Of a stretch of 64,000 nt of DNA, positions 47,339-57,440 are shown piece after piece. A program made the translations under genes and the position numbers. Under the pieces are notes generated by a model. That model did no database searches and was not told the DNA's origin. It saw nothing but the letters and a program-made list of their open reading frames with translations. Numbering within the stretch: the stretch's first letter is position 1; each line of letters begins with the position of its first letter. Origin of the DNA: Ophioderma brevispina (Eukaryota > Echinodermata > Ophiuroidea > Amphilepidida > Ophiodermatidae); assembly GCA_023653785.1 (NCBI GenBank), contig JAMKCH010019724.1:1-64000 (forward strand). Reading direction: 5' to 3'.

Positions 47339-49275
47339 ATGGCTATCATGCCTTACAATGCAAATGTCTTACGGAAGTACATCAAATCCAAAAGGAAAGA
47401 CAATGTTGGAGACCAGACACTTAAGATCAATAATACCACCATTTCTGATGATAAGGGCAAAGCAAATGCACTCGCTGACCAGTTTAATAGCGTCTTCAAC
47501 AGAGAGAGTAATATCTTGCCTAGTATACTTCCTTGCCCGTATCCACCCATGCCACCCATCAACATTGAGCATGAGGGCATTTTAAAGCTTTTGAAAAATA
47601 TTAAAACAAATGAAGCTGTGGGGCCTGACAATATTCCAAACAAAGCATTAAAATTGGCATCTGAGGAATTCTCACCAGTCATCACATCCATCTTCCAGCA
47701 GTCATTGAAGGAAAGTTATCTTCCTGAAGACTGGAGGCAGATTGACATAACACCAATATTTAAAAAGAGGTCAAAAGCGGATCCAGCAAACTATCGCCCA
47801 GTGTGATTAAACTCTGCGCTGTGTAAACATCTCGAGCACATTTAATTGACAGCCAGATGATGATGCACTTTGATAAATTTAACATCATTGACGATTGTCA
47901 GCATGCATTCAGGAAGATGTGATCTTGTGAGACGCAACTCATCACAACATTCCACGATCTGTACTCGATCCTACCACAACCGATCTATTACCACTGACGT
48001 AGCGATTCTAGACTTCAGTAAGGCATTTGATGTGACTTCAGTAAGGAACAAGACCTTAGATTGGATCCAAGCATTCCTAACTCAACGACATCAAAGAGTC
48101 GTAGTGAATGGCAGGGACTGACTTTTAAAATAAGGTGGTGCTCAGTAAAAAGCTCTCCTGGTCATATCGGGGAGAGTTTTGAGGGGAGCGGTTCATGGCA
48201 TTTACCACTGCTAACCAAGGAACGAACAGATTCCCAAGGGGAGCTTTAAATCACTCTCCTAAAAAGTGTTTAAGGAGAGCTGTAGGGGAGCTATCGCTCT
48301 CACTCTCCTTTAAAGTCAGTCCCTGGAATGGACAGAAATCAGAGTGGGACGCAGTTCTGAGTGGTGTGCCGCAGGGTAGAGTTTCTGGACCACATGACTT
48401 TATAGCATTCATCAACGACATCTCCAACAACATTTCATCCAATATCCACCTATTTGCAGAAGACTGCATTATTTACAGTGGTGTGCAATCTGAAGATGAT
48501 GAACAGCGATTTCAAGAAGATCTGGACAAGCTTGTCGCATGGGCTGAATTATGGGGAATGAAACTTAATGCCAGCAGATGCAAGTCATGAGGATTTCTAG
48601 AAAAAGAAGTCTGGGACAACCAGTGTATACTATGTTGGGTGAGACCTCTACTCAGTACTTTAGGATCCATATCCAGAATGACTTAAAGTGGGATGTTCAA
48701 ACAAATTATGCGGTCGGGAAAGCCACCAGGGTGCTGAACTTCATCATGAGAAATTTCGACTGTAACTGCACGAAAGTAGTTTTAATGAGCAGCTTTACAA
48801 TACACTGGTTAAACCTCACCTCCAGTATGCACGTGCAGCTTGGAATCCAGGAAATAAAAAGAACAAAGACCTAATGGAGAAAGTCCAAAGACGGGCTGCA
48901 AGATTTGTGGAGGGTGACTTCAAACAGCATTCCAGTGTTACTAATATGCTTGCCAAACTCAGGTGGGAAAGCATCGAGCAGAGCAGATTAAAGACCAGAC
49001 TAAAATCCTTCCACAAAATTTTAAGCAATCAGTTAGCCATTAAGCACCAAAATTACATCAAACCAAAACCTGTTAGGCGAAGGAGGGAGTATAGTTACCA
49101 GTTCACACTTCTTGAAAATCCAACCACTACCATCATGCAACAGTCATTCTTCCCGGAGGTTATTGATATGTGGAATAGATTACCTGTGGATGTGGCAGAT
49201 ATCAACTGTAACGAAAACCAATTTAAGACCAAGCTCAAGGATGTTTTAAGTGGCTTGAAAGCCTTTAATTTTTGA
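47339..49275 (+). mobile_element. Degenerate LINE ORF2 (RT to C-terminus), interrupted by a MITE
   Basis: In order: linker KANALADQFNSVF; RT fingers VGPDNIPNKALK, LPEDWRQIDITPIFK and ANYRPV then a stop (47806); motif A ILDFSKAFD (about 48002-48030), followed by loss of some residues; VVVNG, where the MITE 48112-48325 is inserted; motif B GVPQGRVSGP (48364); motif C LFAEDCIIY (about 48450), where the first catalytic Asp is Glu; and the region AARFVEGDFKQHSSV to FFPEVIDMWNRLPVDV, ending at 49275. Frameshifts separate the blocks. No endonuclease is present. The element cannot move. Jockey/CR1-like by motif style. Confidence 0.85.
48112..48325. mobile_element. 214-bp MITE inserted in the LINE RT, 6-bp target duplication
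   Basis: Ends CAGGGACTGACTTT and AAAGTCAGTCCCTG are perfect inverted repeats. GAATGG stands on both sides (48106-48111 and 48326-48331). Removing one copy rejoins the LINE frame VVVNG-QKSEWDAVLSGVPQG. CAGGG ends resemble hAT elements, but hAT normally makes 8-bp duplications, so the superfamily is open. Confidence 0.85.
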
Positions 49276-49996
49276 CCTGACCATATGCACCACTCTCATC
49301 AACCTCTAGTTATACTCCCATAGCGGTAAAGTGTAACAAGGTAAAGAGGCCTATGTAAATAGACACAATGATAAAAGCCTTGGCCAGATGCATTAAATGC
49401 ATTCATGACGAATTGTGCTATGTAAATCCTAATGAAGCAAACCCTCTTATAGTTCAAGTAATAATTTCTTGGCCATGGCACATGCACTCATTGCTTGAAC
49501 TGCACGTTTTCGTGGAACCCAGTGGTGCACCGTTCAGGGGAAGCGGGCGGACCTTGCCAAGAAATCATTACTCCAACTATAAAGTGAACAAGCCTACAAT
49601 AGCCTAGGGACCAACCAGGCAGTACAGTGTCAGTTGGCAATATCATAATATACGCCCCAGAAAGGTTTTTTTACATAGCTTGCCCACCGTGCATTTCACC
49701 ATAGCAGTTTATTCCATGATGACATCATGGTTATGGGACTATGCTATGCCGTACAGTAACATTTTACAAATTACATTATCATTTTTGACATGATCATGTC
49801 TTGTAACTTGTTGAGTATTGCTGCAGTGCAACGTACATGCACATTATGCCATACCGGTACATGCCCAACTTATTCGGTGTCATGCCATGATGCAGAAACA
49901 TATGCATGCATTGCTTTGCCATTCGTCATATCAGATCCAGATCCACCAACATGACCATAGCCTATAGCCTAGGCAGAGAGTGAGAGACACACCGTG
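49276..49996. other. Region with a short foldback
   Basis: 'ATAGTTCAAGTAATAATTTC' (49449) and its diverged inverse (about 49552-49582, GCCAAGAAATCATTACTCCA) form a ~135-bp foldback with TTGG(C) ends. 'GTGCACCGGGC' and 'GCCCGGTGCAC' form a hairpin at 50001-50032. No gene recognised. Confidence 0.45.
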
Positions 49997-50115
49997 TCAG
50001 TGCACCGGGCCGCTGACACTGCCCGGTGCACTGACACTGCCCACCCTACCATTTATAATTTTTGTTTCTCTCCTCCTAATCACTGGTACACCTTGATAAG
50101 CGCCTTTAGTTTTAC

Positions 50116-50254
50116 CCCAGTCTGATGATGAGCCACTGTGTTCACTTGCAGCTTCATTATCGTTGACAACAGTCTTCCTTTTAACAAAAGTCTGGTACGA
50201 AAACGGGTTGTTTTCCTCCGAGTCCCCACCAGTTCGGTCGGCCGGCTCCGCCAT
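50116..50254 (-). CDS. Candidate first coding exon of the NPFS-motif gene
   Basis: An ATG at 50254 in good context (G at -3 and +4) opens MAEPADRTGG, then DSEENNPFSYQTFVKRKTVV, and ends EHSGSSSDW. A donor GTAAAAC after 50116 leaves one base, so the next exon must start in the phase that the exon at 12628 has; the junction codon would be GAC (Asp). Without splicing the frame runs to a stop at 49997. An upstream in-frame ATG at 50299 has a poorer context. The text is polar and acidic/serine-rich, like a disordered N-terminus. NPFSYxxF here and NPFSFxxF in the other exon suggest a repeated short motif in one protein. Resemblance to ENTR1/SDCCAG3 is from memory and weak. Confidence 0.5.
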
Positions 50255-50301
50255 TACCTTTTTCTGTAGACATGTGTCAAAGGTTAAGGAAAATGTCATC
50301 T

Positions 50302-50348
50302 GTCATGTGATTGGCCAATAGTTTATCTTACCAGTAATAATGACCAAT
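50302..50348 (-). promoter_or_regulatory. CCAAT-type promoter upstream of the candidate first exon
   Basis: The palindrome ATTGGCCAAT (50310-50319) gives a CCAAT box on both strands. On the minus strand it runs straight into TCACATGAC (50302-50310), an E-box of the USF/TFE type. A further CCAAT lies at 50344-50348. They are about 50-95 bp upstream of the ATG at 50254, where core promoter boxes are expected. No TATA box is seen. Inference from position and motif only. Confidence 0.4.
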
Positions 50349-50703
50349 AACAAACCTTGTATGAAATCCAAAGCGCTAATTGGACGACAGGAAGGTCAAA
50401 GTTTATCAATCAGCTGTTCATGTAAACATTGCCTCGTGCTTCCTAAATTAACCCTGGAAATCCCTGGTCAAAACAAAACAACATCAGAGCTTAGCATCGT
50501 ATTCGGATTTTACCCCGAAAAATTAATACGATCTACCAATAAGGCGGTATTGTTTTGGGTCGATGTATTCTGTTACAAACAACAACATTGTTTTAAAATA
50601 TTGTTATTTATTTATATGTCCTTCAATCTAGACTAAAGCCTTGGATTTGCAGCATGGAAAATTAAGAAGTAAACTGATTATTTACTGGAAATTATAGTTA
50701 TGT

Positions 50704-50858
50704 CACTTGTCAGGCGACAAGCTGTTCGCTTCATTCATGCATTGTCTCGGATAAACACCACTTGCCCTGTCTTGCGCTACCTTATCCGTGTCACTTGACA
50801 CCACAGAATATTTATACACAAATTATGACATGAATGGGTTGGCTGTCAGTCGTCTTCA

Positions 50859-50890
<32 letters not shown>

Positions 50891-53165
50891 GCTTGGGTAA
50901 CGCCAGGCTCCATAGCTTTAGTCTATGACGTATTTTTCAGGGGGACAGGTCGCCCCTGGTGTGACCCACCTACTTTGTGGGATGCCCAAGGTTGGTGATC
51001 TTCCCCTAGCATGAATCTAAAGAAAGTTCTTCTATCTTGCCATAGTCAGAGACCTCCACACAAGGAGAAAGTCACCCTCCAGTGCTTTTGGTATAAACTC
51101 TGCAGTCGTTTTGGGTTATTCAATAGACTTCGCTAAGAAGTACTATGGCGTGGTGATTTTGTCGCGCGATACATTACACATAATACATAAATATACAAGT
51201 ACACTTTGTAACACATCAAAACAGGGTGGATCCACGGAGAATAATCCATTAAAATACAGTGCACTTGCCATTTGCACTCGTAACGAACGTACCGGCTGGC
51301 TCTGCACCTGCTTATTAGTTATATTACTGCAGTGAATACCTTTCCTCTATTTTCTTCGGAATGGTTCCCAAATATTTGAAGGGACATCATCTTTGACGAC
51401 TGAAACAGTAGTGGGGTGGGTGGCTCATAAAATTGTCATAAAGATTCCATATGTATTTTTAATTTCAAATTCCATAGACACAAATTGGAATTAAAAATGA
51501 CATGACAGCGCCAGCGGCGGCAGAACCGGTGGAGGCGCCAGGGGGCCATAGCCCCCACTTTTCAAAAGTGGTTACTGAATAATATACAAAAGTAGTTAAT
51601 AATATACAAGACGGACTTATCAGAGCTGCGCGAGAAAACGCCCGGGAAAACGTCGCCGATAGTTAAGTATTATATTCCCGTTGTAGAAGTAATTATAATC
51701 CGCCGCACTCATAGTCCGGCTACAACGGTAAGAATAGGACACTCGATTCAGTTGACTCTTCACGCAACATTAGTTTCATGCTTTATTCCGTTGTCGTCTA
51801 TGGAGCTCCGGACCGTGGCTCGGCCCCATAATTACTTTCACACAATCTTAAAATGCACACAAACACTCTGATTTGTTTTAGTTTAATTTACAAACAAATA
51901 TGTCTTTGCTTTTGATGAAGTAAAATTTGAAATGATAAAAAAAAACGGGAGGGGAGGGGGGATTTACAACACACTGGCCCACGGGACAGTTGGAAACAAG
52001 CAATTCATGATCGCAGGCGCTCCCATTCATAAGTTACGTTTTGCTCTACCACATGGGGGCATCTTGGATTTCTGGGCGAAAATTATGTAATAACACCTAA
52101 CTAATGTCAGATTCCGAATCCTTGGGGTCAACTTATCTGAAAAAGTGTCTTTGTACACAATTTTAGGTGCTCAGAGCTCAATTTTACTTTTTCAAGATGG
52201 AGCCGGTGGTCGCCATCTGGGATTTTTGGGTAAGAACGTGATGTTGTAATATCAAAGCAATGTCAGATTCGAAATCGTTGTGGTCGACTTATCCGAAAAA
52301 AGTGTCTCTGTAAATGATTTTAGAGCTCTGGTCCCCAAAAGTACATTTTTTCAAGATGACGCCGGCGGCCATCTTGGATTTTTTGGGTGAAAATGACACG
52401 TAATTCAAAATTAATTTCAGAATCGGAATCCTTGCGCTCGACTCACCCGAAAAGTGTCTGTGTATATGATTATAGGTGCTTTGGCGGCCATTTTTTATTT
52501 TGGCATCTAGCGAAAAATGCCGGCATTTTGCGATCGAGGAACATGGGGGCTATTTTTTCAGGACTAATAGGTCCATAGAAGCCAAATCAATCATCAAAAC
52601 TTACTAGCCAGAAATTGGTCATTGAGGTTGAGTTTTGGACCTATAACTAAATGACACATAACAAAACCCGCAAGCTAGGATCAACTAAAATTTTGCGAAT
52701 AAGTTTTCTTAAGGAAAACAGAAGGGGCTGGAATCACGAACTGCACTTTTAAAGGGTTACATAAGGGTATTTAAATATAGAAATAGTATATCGAAGCAAA
52801 TAGAGATAATCAGCGAAAACTACAAACAAAAATGTTGAAAAGAGGAAAGAACAAATAGTTGAAAAAAATCCAATTTACAGAAATGTCGAATGCATGACAC
52901 AATGTTGACCTATATTCTCCAGACTTGGGCCCCGTCTCTGCATGGTTCCGGCACATCGGTCTCCGCAACACTTATTTTTACATGACCAAACGGTCCTTGA
53001 AACGTCGAGTTCAGATTTCCTACATTTAGCTCTGCTTTAGATCAAACCAAAAGAGACAATGGCGCCCTTATAGTAAATAATCTATGATATGGATAATGAC
53101 AATGAAGATGACAATGATGATAATTGTAGTATTGCTTCAGCTGCAACTGCGGATACTATTGTTGT
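50704..53165. repeat. Segmental duplication II, copy 1
   Basis: Begins 'CACTTGTCAGGCGACAAGCT' and matches 53541 onward through 'GACGTATTTTTCAGGGGGAC', 'CGTACCGGCTGGC', 'CGCCAGGGGGCCAT', 'AGCCAAATCAATCATCAAA' and 'CATGACCAAACGGTCC'. Relative to copy 2 it has an extra block (about 51818-52570) and lacks three blocks present there. Short frames in it have no motif. Confidence 0.85.
52040..52520. repeat. ~155-bp tandem repeat, three to four units
   Basis: 'GGCCATCTTGGATTTTTGGG' followed by 'AATGTCAGATTC.GAATC', 'TTATCCGAAAAAGTGTCT' and 'TTTTTCAAGATGG' recurs near 52054, 52211, 52370 and 52487. It lies in the block that only copy 1 of duplication II has. Confidence 0.75.
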
Positions 53166-53540
53166 TGCTTCTGCTACGGCGGATGGTGAAATTGATAATG
53201 TACAGCTGATGTGTATGACCGAGCAAATTTTCCCGGGATCCTAAAAGTGGACAAAAACATTATTTGTCAGCATCATCTATCATGGTCTACACAAAAATGC
53301 ATGATATCATTTCTGGATGGTAGCTATAACCAGTGTAGGGGACAATTAAGGGATTAACAACATGGGCAAAATTTAAAATGATCTGGTCATGTTGAAAAGT
53401 ATGCCACATCATTGTCCAACCATAAGGATTCCAAAAAGGTATAGTTTGTACTAACTACAACCTAAAGTTTTGGAGTTATAGGCTAAAAACTGCAAACCCA
53501 ATAAAAATGGTCATTTTCAGTTGTACAGGGGTCAAATTTC

Positions 53541-56500
53541 ACTTGTCAGGCGACAAGCTGTTCGCTTCATTCATGCATTGTCTCGGATAAACACCTCACC
53601 ACCTGCCCTGCCTTGCGCTACCTTATCCATTCGTTGACACCACAGATTTTATACACACATTATGACATTAATGGGTTGGCTGCCAATCTCTCTTATCCTT
53701 TAGTAAACTAATGAGTAAGGAAAATAACGAGCTTGGGTAACGCCAGGCTCCATAGCTTTAGTCTATGACGTATTTTTCAGGGGGACAGGTCTCCCCTGGT
53801 GTGACCCACTCTACTTTGTGGGATGCCCAAGGTTGGTGATCTTCCCCTAGCATGAATCTAAAGAAAGTTCTTCTATCTTGCCATAGTCAGAGACCTCCAC
53901 ACAAGAGAAAGTCATCCTTCCAGTGCTTTTGGGTATAAATCTAAGTCGTTTTTGGTTATTCAATAGACAATAATACTTCGCTAAGTACTATGGTGATTTT
54001 GTCGCGCGATACAATTACACATAATACATAAATTATAAAGTACACTCACATAGTTAAAATACGCTCATCCACCAAGGACACAGTTTCACTAGGTTGTACT
54101 TGTACATACATTGACATCAACTGACCTTGTGTAATCTGGGTATCATATTATCATACCCCAAAACCAGGGGGTGTTTTTCTAAATACATTGGTGAATGAAG
54201 GCTGACTGAACTGTGCCAAGGGAATTGAGATTTTACTAGCTCATAGTGACTTTGTAACACATCAAAACAGGGTGGATCCACGGAGAATAATCCATTAAAA
54301 TACCGTGAACTTGCCATTTGCACTCGTAACGAACGTACCGGCTGGCTTTGCGCCTGCTTATTAGTTATATTACTGCAGTGAATACCTTTTCTCTATTTTC
54401 TTCGGAAAGGTTTCCAAATATTTGAAGGGACATTTTTTTTATTGCTGAAACGGGGTGGGGTGGATGGCTCATAAAATTGTCATTAAGATTCCATATGTAT
54501 TTTTTTAATTTCAAATTCCATAGACTCAATTGGAATTAAAAATGACAGCGGCGGCGGAACCGGTGGTGGAGGCGCCAGGGGGCCATGGCCCCCACTTTTC
54601 AAAAGTGGTTAATAATATACAAGACGGGCTTATCAGAGCTGCGCGAGAAAACGTCTGGAAAACGTCGTCGCCGATAGTAAAGTATTACATTCCCGTTGTA
54701 GAATTATAGTCCGCCGCACTCATAGTCCAGCTACAACGGTAAAGAATAGTACACACGATCAGTTGACTCTTCACGCAACATTAGTTTCATGCTTTATTCC
54801 GTTGTCGTCTATTGAGCTCGGACGGTGTCTCCTCGGACCATAGAAGCCAAATCAATCATCAAACCTTACTAGCCAGAAATTGGTCATTGAAGTTGAGGCT
54901 TTGGACCTAACTAAATTACACACACGGTAACAAAAACCGCAAGCTCGGAATCAACTAAAATTTTCCCGAACATTTTGCGAATAAGCTTTTCTCAAGGAAA
55001 ACAGAAGGTGCTGGAATCACGAAATGCCCCTTAACGGCCCCAGTTACATAAGGGTATTTAAATCTAGGGATAGTATATCGAACAAAATAGAGATAATCAG
55101 CGAAAACTACAAACAAAAACGTTTTATAAAAGAGGAAAGAACAAATAGTTGAATGAAAATCAATTTACAGAAATGTTGAATGTATGACACAATGTTGACC
55201 TATAGGCCAGTCAAAATAGAATGAATGCTGCATAACCCAACCACTAATTGCAAACAGAATCAATTCCAATAGCATTTGTATTGAGAATACCTTTAAAAAC
55301 AACATATCAAAAGTCTACTAAAATCAAAGGAGGGGAACATATATTTTTAAGGGGGTAAGGTTTATACAGGGGTCAAATATGAAAAGTATAAAAACGCGTC
55401 GAAAAGTATGCCAACATGTTCGTTACATTTCCAGGATTAAAAAAAACGTATAGTTTGCCATATCTGCAGGTTGTAGTTTCATAGTATGATTCAAAATAGA
55501 TTAAAGGTCAACAATGGGGGTAAATTTCAGATATATCCGTTCGTTATAAAAATGGTTGTCAAATATGTTCGTCGAATGATGCAGAACCCGAAAATATACT
55601 GGTTGACCATCTCTATATTCGTTGCATAATTGGAATTGGAACGCAAAATGTGATGGGGGATACAGGTTCTAGGGAGGGTCACCTGTCATAGCTCTGTAAT
55701 TCTTATATAGAAAGTTCAAACAAGAATCTATTTACATTTACTTATCTAGTGGGACAAATTTAACAGTTACAACCAGTCCGATCAGAATCGAACCATTCTA
55801 TGAATTTTTACCCCAGGATGACCTTGAAATGTTATGAGCCTATTGTACTAAAACTATAACACTTAGAGAGGGCAAACTATACCTTTTTTTAAACCTTCGG
55901 AGTAGCCCAATAAAGTGGTACATCATTTAAATTCCAATTCGAAAATTTAATTTTTTACCCTGTACAAAACTGGTTCCCCTTATTTCTACATGTTCCACTA
56001 GGTTGATTTTGGTAGACTTTTAATATATTATGTGTGGACTCGTTCAGAGTATATTAACACCAAAATTGTTTCTGTTGCAATTTGTGTGGGGTCAAATCAA
56101 ACAAATATTGGACTACTAGATTCTCCAGACTTGGGCCCCGTCTATGGTTCCGGTGTCCGCGTGACTGAGTGTCCTACCACCAATCTGTCTATTGTGTTCG
56201 CCATTGAGTGTTGTATGCATCGTTTGTTTCAGCACTGTACCCAAATGGCCTCGTATACAAGGTCACGGTTTATTCCGTACATGTTTGCTATGGTAGCTAG
56301 GACGCTCTCTCATGGGGGACACTCAATTTCTTTACACCGGCACATCGGTCTCCGCAACACTTATTTTTACATGACCAAACGGTCCTTGAAACGTAGAGTT
56401 CATTATTTCCTCTGGTTTAGCTCTGATTAGATCAAACCAAAAAAAGACAATGGCGCCCTTTATAGTACATATTCTATATAATGACAATGAAGATGCATGA

Positions 56501-56545
56501 TGATAAGGGTAGTATTGAACTTCAGCTGCAACTGCGGTTACTATT
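53541..56545. repeat. Segmental duplication II, copy 2
   Basis: Same orientation as copy 1, starting 376 bp after its end. Extra blocks: about 54045-54248, 55205-56120 (element below) and 56156-56334. The last is bounded by a CCGG word in both copies, which suits a microhomology deletion in copy 1. Confidence 0.85.
55205..56120. mobile_element. ~915-bp inverted-repeat element with empty site in copy 1
   Basis: Copy 1 reads GACCTATATTCTCCAGAC without it. In copy 2 the same site opens at 'GACCTA' and resumes at 'TTCTCCAGAC'. Arms of about 130-150 bp are inverted ('TCAAAAGTCTACTAAAATCAA' near 55308, 'TTGATTTTGGTAGACTTTTAA' near 56002), and the outer ends are diverged. A TA target duplication is possible. 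No transposase frame; the core is AT-rich. Confidence 0.7.
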
Positions 56546-57440
56546 GTCATGATTGTGGGAAACAGCAACAATACTACCAACAGCAACAAGCTGCAGATGG
56601 CCTGGATCTCTTTCGAGATTCCATGAAGAATAATGAAAGTACAACAACAGTTAACAGGCCATAAACATCACAAAGCTTCGAACTAGAAGTTTATCATCAG
56701 TGTGTTGTGAGTTGAGTCTGTGATGTGACTGCAAACAAGCTGGGAACAGCGCCACGTATTCCGTATCCGCATCGGTAATTGGCCGGCTATTCTTAGACAT
56801 GCGCTACGTCATGGGACTCCCTAGCAGCCAAACGCTGTGTTAAAGGCTTTGCGATTAGCTTGAACAAGGAATGAAAAAACGGTTTCGCGGTACCTTGGAT
56901 ATCGCGAAATCAACGAATCAGGTGTCGATCTGATGTTAGAAACGGGTTCCTGACAAAAAAGACCCCTTAGCTCACTAGTTTTTGTAAGCCTGGCGTGCGC
57001 GTGTGGCATGACTTGACAGCAGCAATCGAGAATTGAGCCAGCTGATAAGGTAAGAAAAATGCTTGTATGGATCGTATTTTCAGTTTTCGTCTTTTTCCAA
57101 AAAATAACCTATATTATAAACTGTCAGCTAACAGACAATTTAGTTAGGAATATTTTGGTGCGTAAATCGTTACGATAGTATTACGAAAGTATTTTGCGCA
57201 ATCTCCAGTGTACCGCAATGTACAAAAAATCCGAATCAACGCTATTTGACACGTGTGTACGTGGAGTTCCCCACGATCAGCCGATTATGATGTGGTTGAT
57301 AACTCCCTAGCACAGTGAAGATTTGCCAAGGTTGCCAAGATTCAACAATGGCCGGCGCTTTGTGCCAAGACGACACGTAAATGGTGTGATGTACATACAT
57401 GTGTTGCATGCATACTTGTACTTTTGTGTACGTACAATTA
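56546..57440. other. Unassigned region
   Basis: No recognised gene or repeat. Open frames of 62-76 codons have no motif, and the one at 57307-57537 is the C-terminal end of the LINE beside it reading on past its stop. Confidence 0.4.

Noticed and set aside
56032..56430. 132-codon plus-strand ORF
   Set aside because: It spans the border of an inserted element and a repeat block that copy 1 of the duplication lacks; no motif recognised.
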